This document shows, piece by piece, positions 55,941 through 64,000 of a stretch of 64,000 nt of DNA (its first letter is position 1; every line of letters starts with the position of its first letter). The stretch lies in assembly GCF_000204195.1 (NCBI RefSeq), contig NZ_AFBG01000019.1, forward strand, positions 310,001 to 374,000, written 5' to 3'. Under the pieces are notes generated by a model, which saw only the letters and a list, made by a program, of their open reading frames with translations, made no database searches and had not been told where the DNA came from. The translations under genes were made by a program, and so were the position numbers. Origin of the DNA: Acidovorax radicis N35 (GTDB taxonomy: Bacteria > Pseudomonadota > Gammaproteobacteria > Burkholderiales > Burkholderiaceae_C).

Positions 55941-58237
55941 AGGCACGCACGCACCTCTTTCCAATAAAAGGGGGCCAGGGCTTCCACGCTTTGCACCGAC
56001 AGCTGTTGGATTGTAGGCAAACGGGCTCGCCGGGCCATCGCCTCATGCTCCATCTGTTTGAGTTGCATGGCCATATCTCTTGGCGACGCAGGATCCATCC
56101 AAGACAAACCAAGCGAAAACTGGGCATCCATTTCACGCATCGCCGGGTAGTCACTGGAAAGCGATGGAACTCCAAGGCAAGCTGCTTCCACTACGCTGAA
56201 AGTTCCATTATCTATACGGCCTGCGTGCCACAGAAACAATGCACCCCGCAAAAGTTCTCGATATGCCAAGTCAGGCAATTCCCCACACCACCGAACGCGT
56301 TTATCCAGGATCTCGGAACGATCAAATACTTCAGCCATCGCTTGAATATGGGAGCCCTCTCCAGATCGCAGACCTTGCGTATTGGCTCCCGTTACGCGGC
56401 AATTCAAGTGACCACCCAATTCCCCATAATAAATTTCCAATGCACGCGCTGCATTGACGTGATTCTTATGGGCCGCAGCATTGGTGGTCCACAAAAAATA
56501 ATCTTCACTAGGCCGTGGGCTTGCCACCTGCTCGACTTTCATCACCGGAAACTCTGGAGCCAGCATCGGGACCTTGCGTACCTTTCCAGGCTCAAGACCG
56601 GCGTATTGAATCGCATCGCGCCAAGTGAAATCTGTGGTGACCAGCACGCGGTCTGCGGCCCGGGCGGCCATCAGAAACGCGTGGTCTGTCCCCTTGGAAA
56701 TCACCGGCTCATACCTTTGAAGATAATCAAACACCATAAGCACACTGCTTTTCAGCGGCAGCAATGGACACGAAAGACGGTCACTTACCACAAGCCATAA
56801 ATCACAATCTTGCAATTGTTGAATACCATCGTTCGGCACGATGTATTGGTTGGCGGTGGGTTCCCACTTTGAAAAACCAGCATACCGCATAGCGCGGAGA
56901 GCCTGGCTGGCTGTCAAGGTCTTCCACGAATATGGTCTACGTAACACGCCCTCTGGCAACTCGTCAAAATCAGCATCTGAATAAGTTGCAGATTCATCCA
57001 AATGCAAAAAAACCACATCAACAGGTTCTCCGGCCTGCCGACTGCCAAGATATAGAGCTTTCGCCAAAAGCAACGCGCCACGCAAGCTTCCACCACGGTA
57101 TCCCACCGGCAGTATCACCGCCACACGTTTTCGCGAGATTGCTATTGGTCGCGACTGCATTTTTTCGCGCGATGCCTCGAGATCGGCAGCAATGCGCTGA
57201 AAGCCTTCACGCCATAACTGCACCATATTCTGTGGATCCATGGCACTCAGCAGCACCCTCTGAGTAGAACAAATTTCTTCAATGAACTTCCAATCATCGC
57301 CCAAAATTCGCTCAATTTTCGCACGAGCCTCACGTATCGTAGAGCAACGTCCGGGCAATTTATCCCCACCGAGCCGATCCAACATGCCACCAGACATAAA
57401 CACAAGCGGCATTCCGATGCGTACAGCCTCGAAAGGATGATAATGAATATGATGTGATTCACGACTTTGATAAAACATCACCCGCGCTTGCACCATATTT
57501 CGATGATGCTCCGACCCACTCACAAAGCCCAGGACATGGGGATCAGCAATCGCGACGGGCTGAGCTCCCGAGACCATGTACGGGAAATCCCCAAAATCTT
57601 TGCAAAAAGATTCATATGTTTTTTTGTAATAATCATTGAATGCAATATCAGGGCAAACAAATAGTATTTTCTTACACTCGCCTTTCCACGCATTCTCAAA
57701 GCCGATATCCAACATACCCAAGGGCAAGTAGCAGCGCCGATCACGAAGATGACTCGGTTCCTGATCGGCAAGGTGTGAATAAGCTTCACCAAAATAGAAC
57801 CGCTTTCCCAAGCGCTTTAGCACACGCTCTCCCCCATAGTAAGCAATTATCTTACCGTAGGTCATAGGTTGCTGAGTTCCAAAAACCCTCCAAACAACAG
57901 CACCGTAAAAATGCTTAGATACAGATTGAAAAATATCCAGCGAATAGAATATTATAAAAACAACATCGAAGTACTTGTTCGCCAAACGCCAAGAATTTTC
58001 GTCTCCGCCTGCGTACCAATCCGTTTTATTTAGAATTTCCAAATCATCTTTTGGTATTTCCAAAAGATCATCTTCAGAATAATCAACGCTTGCGCTTCTA
58101 AATCTTGGATCATCTGGGTAAGACTTAGGCAAGAATATCTGCTCCACACCAATGCGCTTGAGCATCGATATCTCAAATTTTCGTGCCGACGTATGGTTCA
58201 ACAACCACATCACACGCAAAGGGGATCGCGAACTCAT
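55937..58237 (-). CDS. Two-domain glycosyltransferase
   Basis: This large 766-residue protein appears to have two parts. The N-terminal 360 residues are GT-B-like but match no family that was recognised; they contain HYHPFEAVRIGMPLVFMSGG, a donor-site-like segment. Residues 365-766 form a GT4 domain (GYRGGSLRGALLLAKAL, then FLWTTNAAAHKNH and DNGTFSVVEAACLGVPSLSSDYPAMREM). The ATG overlaps the stop of the wzt gene by 4 nt. Two active sites in one chain would suit a polymerase that alternates linkages, but this is inference. Confidence 0.75.
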   Translation of the reverse strand: MSSRSPLRVMWLLNHTSARKFEISMLKRIGVEQIFLPKSYPDDPRFRSASVDYSEDDLLEIPKDDLEILNKTDWYAGGDENSWRLANKYFDVVFIIFYSLDIFQSVSKHFYGAVVWRVFGTQQPMTYGKIIAYYGGERVLKRLGKRFYFGEAYSHLADQEPSHLRDRRCYLPLGMLDIGFENAWKGECKKILFVCPDIAFNDYYKKTYESFCKDFGDFPYMVSGAQPVAIADPHVLGFVSGSEHHRNMVQARVMFYQSRESHHIHYHPFEAVRIGMPLVFMSGGMLDRLGGDKLPGRCSTIREARAKIERILGDDWKFIEEICSTQRVLLSAMDPQNMVQLWREGFQRIAADLEASREKMQSRPIAISRKRVAVILPVGYRGGSLRGALLLAKALYLGSRQAGEPVDVVFLHLDESATYSDADFDELPEGVLRRPYSWKTLTASQALRAMRYAGFSKWEPTANQYIVPNDGIQQLQDCDLWLVVSDRLSCPLLPLKSSVLMVFDYLQRYEPVISKGTDHAFLMAARAADRVLVTTDFTWRDAIQYAGLEPGKVRKVPMLAPEFPVMKVEQVASPRPSEDYFLWTTNAAAHKNHVNAARALEIYYGELGGHLNCRVTGANTQGLRSGEGSHIQAMAEVFDRSEILDKRVRWCGELPDLAYRELLRGALFLWHAGRIDNGTFSVVEAACLGVPSLSSDYPAMREMDAQFSLGLSWMDPASPRDMAMQLKQMEHEAMARRARLPTIQQLSVQSVEALAPFYWKEVRACL

Positions 58238-58983
58238 AGTATTTTATTTATCTTCTTGTATTCACTAATGGCATCATCCACTGCGCCATCAAACACCACT
58301 TCTCCACGATGAAAAACAACCCCCCGCTGGCATAGACTCTTCAAAGCAGAAAAGTCATGAGAAGCCAAAACAAGAATCTCCGCCCGCTCAATCAATTGGG
58401 CTATACGCAGCCGGGCCTTAACCATAAAATTGGCATCCCCCGCCCCAATCACTTCATCAAGCAGTAGAATATCCCCCCCCACCGCTGTTGATATGGCAAA
58501 TGCTAGCCTAACCTGCATTCCCGCAGAATAGGTTTTAATAGGATAATCAATAAATTCACGCAAATCGGCAAATTCGACAATCTCCACCTGCTTTTCACGC
58601 ATGAATTTTGGCGTCAACCCCAAAAGAAGGCCGCGATAGAGAATATTTTCTCGGCCAGTTGCATCCGGTTCAAACCCTAAACTCAAGTCGAATAGCGAAC
58701 GGACTTGGCCACGTACTTCAACCTTGCCACTGGATACAGGATACAAGCCTGCCACAGTTTTGAGAAAAGTACTCTTCCCAGCACCATTATGTCCGAGGAG
58801 GCCCACCCGCTCCCCTCCCGTGATTTCAAGGTTAATATTCTTAAGTGCATGAACATCTTTGACTTCATCTGCATTGCGCTTGCCAAAGGGCCTTGCAACA
58901 AGAGACTTCAAGGAACGCTCTTTGAATGCAACCGATGCATAGTGAAGATTTACTGTCTGGAGGCTAATGTGGGGTTGGCTCAT
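58234..58983 (-). CDS. wzt: ABC transporter ATP-binding protein Wzt (short form)
   Basis: Wzt powers export of a complete undecaprenol-linked polysaccharide across the inner membrane with Wzm. The 249-residue protein has Walker A GHNGAGKS (64-71), a signature in TYSAGMQVRLAFA, Walker B ILLLDEVIGAGD and the H-loop in ASHDFS. It lacks the C-terminal carbohydrate-binding domain of long Wzt proteins. Export probably does not depend on recognising a modified chain end, as in systems such as Klebsiella O2a. Its start overlaps the wzm stop. Confidence 0.92.
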   Translation of the reverse strand: MSQPHISLQTVNLHYASVAFKERSLKSLVARPFGKRNADEVKDVHALKNINLEITGGERVGLLGHNGAGKSTFLKTVAGLYPVSSGKVEVRGQVRSLFDLSLGFEPDATGRENILYRGLLLGLTPKFMREKQVEIVEFADLREFIDYPIKTYSAGMQVRLAFAISTAVGGDILLLDEVIGAGDANFMVKARLRIAQLIERAEILVLASHDFSALKSLCQRGVVFHRGEVVFDGAVDDAISEYKKINKIL

Positions 58984-59792
58984 AGATAGAAGATCACCTT
59001 ACTCTCAGCCTTACGGCCTACCAACCACGCGAAAAATGCAAAAATCAGCGCTAGGGCTAGAGAATAAGCATAATTTTCGACTGTGGGCCACGCCCCATTC
59101 AAGAGCGGTGCCCTGACCAGTTGAAGAACATGGTAAATGGGATTGAAATCAACCAAGAAGTCCATACCTCCTTGCTTGAACATTTTTGCCTCAAAGTAAA
59201 CCGGTGACACAAACCACAAAGCCTGCATCAGCAGCCCCATGGCATGTGGCACGTCACGGAAACGCACTCCTACATACGCCAAGGTTGTTGCCAATGGCCA
59301 AGCGATTATTCCGAGAATCGGGAAAATGGTGAATACTGCCAGCCAGCTCCAGCCAAAGTTCTGTGGGAGCACCACAAGAGACCATCCAAACAATGCAAGG
59401 CTCGCCAGCATCAACACGGCCAGACTTCCCAAGACGGTTCGGAGGGTATAGATGGCCAGTGGGTGTTTGCACTGTTTGATATACGCATCTGCTTGGACGA
59501 AAGACAGGGCACCGCCAGTAACGTTGGCAACCACAAACTCCCACACAATCAAGCCAGAGAGAATATAAGGGGCGTAGGTTGTGATGTCCGATTTAAACAT
59601 CTGACTAAACACCACCGCCAACAATGCGGTCATACCCAGTGGTTGAATAATAGACCACAAGGCTCCAAAAAAGGAACGCCGCCAACGCGAACGCAGGTCA
59701 GCAAGGGCGAGGTGGATCCAAAAATAGCGGGATTGCCATATCCCCTTCCAATATCGATTCATCAAGCTAGTCCAGTGGTTTGACCGTTGCAC
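58980..59792 (-). CDS. wzm: ABC transporter permease Wzm
   Basis: Wzm forms the membrane channel of the polysaccharide ABC exporter. The 270-residue protein has six predicted membrane helices with the family core SRWRRSFFGALWSIIQPLGMTALLAVVFSQMF near the start and FNPIYHVLQLVRAPLL near the end. The annotated GTG start overlaps the preceding gene by 26 nt. An ATG 30 nt downstream (MNRYWKGIW) is also possible and lies 4 nt after that gene's stop. It is coupled to wzt through ATGA. Confidence 0.92.
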   Translation of the reverse strand: MQRSNHWTSLMNRYWKGIWQSRYFWIHLALADLRSRWRRSFFGALWSIIQPLGMTALLAVVFSQMFKSDITTYAPYILSGLIVWEFVVANVTGGALSFVQADAYIKQCKHPLAIYTLRTVLGSLAVLMLASLALFGWSLVVLPQNFGWSWLAVFTIFPILGIIAWPLATTLAYVGVRFRDVPHAMGLLMQALWFVSPVYFEAKMFKQGGMDFLVDFNPIYHVLQLVRAPLLNGAWPTVENYAYSLALALIFAFFAWLVGRKAESKVIFYL

Positions 59793-61284
59793 CTATCCAT
59801 CGGATACCGAGCCCCTTATTGCAGCAGTCCAGCCCTAGTACTGACGCATCCAGGTGCACTACCTCCACACCTCCTATCAACAAAATAGCCGTTGAAGAGG
59901 TAACGGACAGCTGGCAATCTCCTTTTATTGGAAGCCCGAACACAGCGGCAACTTCTGACAACTGTTTCCACGTTTCTCCATGATGGCGCCATACAGACAA
60001 TACCCCCTCCTTACCCGAGCTCTGAACGAGTAATGCAGCCATATGGGTATCCCCCCCTTTACCCGTATACCCAAGCACAGCAGAGACATGCGACTCCTGT
60101 CCTGCTTCCAGCGCATAGGTAAAGCGCTCCATCGATTGATTGCCTGTAGCATGCTTCAGAGCCAAACACAGGCCGGCAGATGCTCGCTTGCTACCATCAT
60201 TTAACGTTTCTGGCGAACCAAGGACCAACTGGTACGAGGACCATGCAATCCTCCCTTCCACTGCAGCGCGTGCAGCCTGGAGCCTGTTCTGGGTTATATC
60301 CCCCTGCATGTGGATAGGTTGCCATCTTTTTTCTACAGGCTTCGGGAGCCGCTCTTGAACTCCGTCTCCAGCCATGCTTTTCTCCAGAAATTTCTGAAGA
60401 TTATTCAGCGGCACCCCATGATGTGCTTCGTCAGGGACATCCAACAATCTCACTTCATTCACAGCCCCAAAAGACCCTAGGCAAAAATAATCAATTGCCT
60501 GCCACTTTTTTCTATCCAATATCCACAATGCACTCAAAGAATCGCGGCGTAAGTCTCGCCCCACTTTCTGACTCTCGCCTACAACAACGTAATCTCTAGT
60601 CGCAGCCAGTCCGCGTGTATACACCGGCGAGCCAGACTCCCACAGAGGTTCTTTTGAATCAATATCTATCAAGCCACCTATTTCTGAGTGGCAACTTAAT
60701 CGTTGGCCTTCAGAAGTAATCCAAATATTGTGAAGCCCCGTTCTTTCACCCAAAGGAGTTATGGACAACACTTCCAGATCAGGATACGAAAAAACGGCGA
60801 GCTTCGAACCTTTACTGTGGCCATGGGCCACAACAAACAATTTTCCAGAATGAAGAAAAACGGAATTCAGATGATCTCCAGTAATCCTATCCAGTGCCAA
60901 TCGATCCCATCTGGCGCTGCTGACTCCCGCCTCCTGAAAAACCTTGGGTCGATTCAAATCGATTATTGAAATGACATTTCTACCTGTGTTCGTACATATG
61001 ACACGCCCATCGGGTGCGCAAAATATCTGGTGAGGCTGAGATAAAAATTTCCCACTATTTTTAGCGCCTTTTGACAGCCAACCTTGCTCAGATTGAGCAT
61101 AAGATGAAATGTCGACAAGCTCAGAATTATTCACCCCGGAGTGGGAGAGAACCAATTCATCCTCTCCCGCAAACCAGGATATTCCATAATATTCGGTACG
61201 ATGACTCTCGAGAGGCAGCACCTTTCTAGACTGGAGATCCACAAGCAATAAATAGCCTGTAGTTGCGACCAAGGCGTACTTCAT
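59767..61284 (-). CDS. Unknown beta-propeller-like protein in the export operon
   Basis: This is a 505-residue protein without signal peptide or membrane helix. Repeated short segments such as ALVATTGYLLLVDLQSRKVL, PHQIFCAPDGRVICTNTGRNVISIIDL and KLAVFSYPDLEVLSI suggest a six- or seven-bladed beta-propeller in roughly the first 300 residues. A second, similar beta-rich region follows. It is translationally coupled to the perosamine synthase gene before it and adjoins wzm. No enzyme motif was recognised. It may bind carbohydrate or act as a scaffold in polysaccharide synthesis, but this is conjecture. Confidence 0.6.
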   Translation of the reverse strand: MKYALVATTGYLLLVDLQSRKVLPLESHRTEYYGISWFAGEDELVLSHSGVNNSELVDISSYAQSEQGWLSKGAKNSGKFLSQPHQIFCAPDGRVICTNTGRNVISIIDLNRPKVFQEAGVSSARWDRLALDRITGDHLNSVFLHSGKLFVVAHGHSKGSKLAVFSYPDLEVLSITPLGERTGLHNIWITSEGQRLSCHSEIGGLIDIDSKEPLWESGSPVYTRGLAATRDYVVVGESQKVGRDLRRDSLSALWILDRKKWQAIDYFCLGSFGAVNEVRLLDVPDEAHHGVPLNNLQKFLEKSMAGDGVQERLPKPVEKRWQPIHMQGDITQNRLQAARAAVEGRIAWSSYQLVLGSPETLNDGSKRASAGLCLALKHATGNQSMERFTYALEAGQESHVSAVLGYTGKGGDTHMAALLVQSSGKEGVLSVWRHHGETWKQLSEVAAVFGLPIKGDCQLSVTSSTAILLIGGVEVVHLDASVLGLDCCNKGLGIRWIGATVKPLD

Positions 61285-62378
61285 TGCACAACAGCCCCAA
61301 AAAAGGACTGAATGTACTGAGCAATCCGCTGGATTTCACCTTGCGTCAGTGCGGGATAACTTGGCAAATTGACCCCACGTGCGCCTAAATATTCAGCGAC
61401 AGGAAACACCCCCTTTGTCAGACAATGGGGCATGGTGTGCGCAGGATAGAACACGGGCCGGGTCTCAACGCCGTGCTCCCGCAGGTGCTGGCGCAGCCCA
61501 TCTCGATGGCTGGCATTGTTCACAAGAATGGAGCACATCCAGAAAGAGTGTGTAGTGCCGGGCTCTTCTCGATGCACGTCCAGCGGTAGTCCTTGCAGCG
61601 CTTCTGCGTACCAAAGTGCGATTTGGCGCTTTTTTTCAAGAATGACGTCTGCTTGCTCCAGTTGCGCCAAGCCAATGGCGGCACAGATGTTGGTCATTCG
61701 GTAGTTATAGGCAACGATGTCGTGCCAGTACTCCCGGCTTGACGATACACCTTGATTCTTCAAGTGAAATGCCTTCGCCAATACAGCAGCATCCTTGGTA
61801 ACTACCATTCCTCCTTCGCCAGTAGTAATGGTTTTATTGCCAAAGAAGCTGAAAGTGGCGACGTCACCAAAGGAACCCACATGACGTCCCTTGTAATAGC
61901 TTCCGAAGGCTTCGGCACAGTCTTCGACTAGGAATAGATTGTTTTCTTCGCAAATTTGAAGAATGGGATCCATATCACAGGATTGCCCATACAAGTGAAC
62001 CGCCATCACCGCTTTAGTGTGCGGTGTAATTTTTCGCCGAATATCTTCGGGGTCAACCTGCCAGGTGGCTTGTAGTGAATCCACAAACACGGGTGTCGCG
62101 CCCGTCTGGATGATGGTGTTGACCGAAGCAATGTAGGTGAAGGTTGGCACAATCACTTCGTCACCTGGACCAATTCCCAACGCGGCCAAGGCCAGATGAA
62201 TGGCCACAGTGCCATTGCAAACACTGGTTGCCCCCCCTGGCGCGCCCACATATTTTGCAAAGGCCGACTCAAATCTGCCGATGAACTCTCCTTTGGACGA
62301 AATCCAAGTGGAATCCAGGCATTGATTGACGTATTCTTTTTCGCGACCGTTGAAGTAGGGTTGATATACAGGAATCAT
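61281..62378 (-). CDS. per: GDP-perosamine synthase (DegT/DnrJ/EryC1/StrS aminotransferase)
   Basis: This PLP-dependent sugar aminotransferase of 365 residues probably converts GDP-4-keto-6-deoxymannose to GDP-perosamine. The N-terminus MIPVYQPYFNGREKEYV and the motif WISSKGEFI are typical of perosamine synthases. Asp153 in VEDCAEAFGS and the PLP lysine Lys182 in FFGNKTITTGEGG are in place. The start at MIPVYQ, 10 nt after the gmd stop, is preferred over an upstream ATG that overlaps gmd. The substrate comes from the gmd product upstream. Confidence 0.88.
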   Translation of the reverse strand: MIPVYQPYFNGREKEYVNQCLDSTWISSKGEFIGRFESAFAKYVGAPGGATSVCNGTVAIHLALAALGIGPGDEVIVPTFTYIASVNTIIQTGATPVFVDSLQATWQVDPEDIRRKITPHTKAVMAVHLYGQSCDMDPILQICEENNLFLVEDCAEAFGSYYKGRHVGSFGDVATFSFFGNKTITTGEGGMVVTKDAAVLAKAFHLKNQGVSSSREYWHDIVAYNYRMTNICAAIGLAQLEQADVILEKKRQIALWYAEALQGLPLDVHREEPGTTHSFWMCSILVNNASHRDGLRQHLREHGVETRPVFYPAHTMPHCLTKGVFPVAEYLGARGVNLPSYPALTQGEIQRIAQYIQSFFGAVVQ

Positions 62379-62388
62379 GCCTGGCCGA

Positions 62389-63480
62389 TCATTCGTGATG
62401 GTTGAAGTATTTGAAACCATTCTGTTTGACCAACTCGTCGCGTTGCGCCTCCTTGAGGTCTTCCCGCATCATTTCAGACACCAGCTCTGAAAAAGTGGTG
62501 ATTGGCACCCACCCAAGCTTTTGCTTTGCCTTGCTAGGATCCCCAAGCAGGGTTTCGACCTCTGAGGGGCGGAAATACCTGGGATCAACCGCCACAATAC
62601 ACTTACCGGTTGCCGAGTCGTAGCCTTTTTCCTCGACACCCTTGCCCTGCCATTGGATATGAATGTCGATTTCTTTCGCTGCGAGATCCACAAATTCACG
62701 CACTGAGTGCTGTTCTCCGGTTGCGATCACGAAATCTTCTGCTGTTTCCTGCTGCAGCATAAGCCATTGCATTTCGACATAGTCACGTGCATGGCCCCAA
62801 TCGCGCAGGGCATTCATGTTTCCAAGGTACAGGCACTCCTGCAATCCCAGCTTGATTCTCGCAAGTGCGCGGGTGATCTTGCGGGTCACGAAAGTCTCGC
62901 CTCGCAATGGAGATTCGTGGTTGAACAAAATACCATTGCACGCATACATGCCATACGCTTCGCGGTAGTTCACTGTGATCCAGTAGGCGTACATCTTTGC
63001 CACTGCATACGGAGACCGTGGGTAAAACGGGGTGGTTTCCTTTTGAGGCACTTCCTGCACTAGGCCATAGAGCTCAGAGGTAGATGCTTGGTAAAAACGG
63101 GACTTTTTCTCCAAGCCTGCAATACGTACGGCTTCCAACAGGCGCAACGTTCCCAATGCATCAGAATTGGCGGTGTACTCAGGCTCTTCGAACGAAACTG
63201 CCACATGGCTTTGGGCTGCAAGGTTGTAGATTTCGTCCGGCTGAACCTGCTGAACAATGCGAATAAGACTGGACGAATCTGTCAAATCCCCATAATGGAG
63301 TGTCAAATCCAGCCCTTCGCTATGTGGGTCGTGATACAAATGGTCAATGCGATCTGTATTAAATAGCGAAGCCCGCCGACGAATGCCGTGAACTGAATAC
63401 CCCTTACTAAGCAGCAATTCGGCCAAATATGCTCCATCCTGCCCGGTAATGCCTGTTATAAGCGCTATCTTTTTCTTCAA
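62389..63480 (-). CDS. gmd: GDP-mannose 4,6-dehydratase
   Basis: Gmd converts GDP-mannose to GDP-4-keto-6-deoxymannose. The 363-residue extended SDR protein carries the NAD(P)-binding motif GITGQDG (10-16), ASTSELYG and YAVAK (the YxxxK pair). [18 protein letters not shown], a strong family signature, follows. It supplies the substrate for the perosamine synthase encoded next. Confidence 0.97.
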   Translation of the reverse strand: MKKKIALITGITGQDGAYLAELLLSKGYSVHGIRRRASLFNTDRIDHLYHDPHSEGLDLTLHYGDLTDSSSLIRIVQQVQPDEIYNLAAQSHVAVSFEEPEYTANSDALGTLRLLEAVRIAGLEKKSRFYQASTSELYGLVQEVPQKETTPFYPRSPYAVAKMYAYWITVNYREAYGMYACNGILFNHESPLRGETFVTRKITRALARIKLGLQECLYLGNMNALRDWGHARDYVEMQWLMLQQETAEDFVIATGEQHSVREFVDLAAKEIDIHIQWQGKGVEEKGYDSATGKCIVAVDPRYFRPSEVETLLGDPSKAKQKLGWVPITTFSELVSEMMREDLKEAQRDELVKQNGFKYFNHHE

Positions 63481-63509
63481 TTCACTCTCCTGGATACTGA
63501 TTTATTAAG

Positions 63510-64000
63510 TTAAGAGGACATTCGCCCATAGCTATCGTCATATCTCACGATATCGTCCTCCCCCAGATAACTTCCCGACTGGACCTCAATGATCTCCAAC
63601 GGTACCTTCCCGGGGTTGGAAAGTCGGTGAATGTGGCCCACGGGGATATAAGTCGATTCGTTCTCACCCAACAGGAAAACCTTCTCGCCGTTGGTGACTT
63701 GGGCCGTTCCTTTGACAACCACCCAGTGTTCGGCACGGTGGTGATGCATTTGCAAGCTAAGACTCGCGCCGGGGTTCACCACGATGCGCTTGACCTGGAA
63801 GCGCTCCCCGCTGTCAATGCTGTCGTACCAGCCCCATGGCCGGTGCACCTTCCGGTGTGTATCCGCCAAGGCGCGCTTTTGCGCCTTGAGATGCGCCACG
63901 ATGTGCTTGACGCTCTGAGTTTGCGATTTGTCGGCAACAAGAACCGCATCGGGTGTCTCAATCACCACGATATTCCTCAGGCCGACACCTGCAACCAGTC
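63510..64000 (-). CDS. manC: Mannose-1-phosphate guanylyltransferase/mannose-6-phosphate isomerase (partial)
   Basis: Only the C-terminal part is inside the window; the gene runs off the right edge, and the frame stays open to position 64000 (encoding [24 protein letters not shown] at the edge). The cupin isomerase domain contains [42 protein letters not shown] and [17 protein letters not shown]. The bifunctional enzyme makes GDP-mannose, the precursor used by Gmd. It ends 29 bp before gmd. Confidence 0.93.
   Translation of the reverse strand, partial: LVAGVGLRNIVVIETPDAVLVADKSQTQSVKHIVAHLKAQKRALADTHRKVHRPWGWYDSIDSGERFQVKRIVVNPGASLSLQMHHHRAEHWVVVKGTAQVTNGEKVFLLGENESTYIPVGHIHRLSNPGKVPLEIIEVQSGSYLGEDDIVRYDDSYGRMSS

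Overview
The window looks like a chromosomal segment of a Comamonadaceae bacterium (Burkholderiales, Betaproteobacteria), most like Acidovorax. The evidence is the high GC of the housekeeping genes, the gene neighbourhoods (pilMNOPQ opposite a PBP1A gene, msrPQ, a System II resB/ccsA pair with cytochrome c4 and engB, tandem lipid A acyltransferases opposite metK) and a family of short AGCGCTT-type hairpin repeats in 3' untranslated regions. The genus is an inference; there is no rRNA gene in the window. No tRNA, rRNA, CRISPR array or intact insertion sequence was seen.

Layout. (1) 0.4-7.1 kb, minus strand: the type IV pilus assembly operon pilM-N-O-P-Q, translationally coupled throughout and followed by an Ig-like lipoprotein gene and a strong terminator. 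Its GC falls clearly from pilM towards pilQ and the lipoprotein. (2) 7.3-24.9 kb: mrcA, a 158-bp element with terminal inverted repeats, cyaY/lptM, a metallo-beta-lactamase-fold protein, msrQP, ccsA-resB, cytochrome c4, engB, an alpha/beta hydrolase, two lipid A acyltransferases, and metK. metK has a SAM-II-type riboswitch in its leader and a tandem duplication of its own 3' end downstream. A DUF1328 protein, a hemerythrin and a heme-sensor diguanylate cyclase follow. (3) 25.1-30.9 kb: an NAD salvage locus, with an NrtR-type regulator divergent from a nicotinamidase-like gene, pncB, nadE and a bifunctional nadM-Nudix gene. A palindromic operator lies between. (4) 31.0-40.9 kb: reductive pyrimidine degradation, preT-preA, an NCS1 permease, dihydropyrimidinase and beta-ureidopropionase, followed by a chemoreceptor. 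A divergent TetR/RutR-like regulator sits at the head, with two tandem 16-bp operator-like palindromes between it and preT. (5) 41.1-43.1 kb: a LysR regulator divergent from argC.

(6) 43.2-64 kb: a surface polysaccharide region of lower, patchy GC. It begins with a TMTC-like membrane/TPR protein, a fused GT4-GT2 glycosyltransferase and a DUF2304 protein. A minus-strand O-antigen cluster then reads from the right edge: manC (cut by the window end), gmd, GDP-perosamine synthase, an unknown beta-propeller-like protein, Wzm/Wzt ABC exporter, two large glycosyltransferases and a PglD/NeuD-type N-acyltransferase. It ends with a gtr-like module (GtrB-like transferase, methyltransferase, GtrA flippase, GT-C-like membrane protein). 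Together these predict a perosamine-containing, probably N-acylated polysaccharide. It would be made in the cytoplasm, exported by an ABC transporter, and then modified in the periplasm by the gtr-like genes.

The observations most worth a second look are the metK leader and the covarying hairpins duplicated behind metK, the 158-bp inverted-repeat element, the stop-codon-linked repeats, the RutR-like operators, the beta-propeller gene inside the export operon, and a probable frameshift at the end of the GT-C-like gene.
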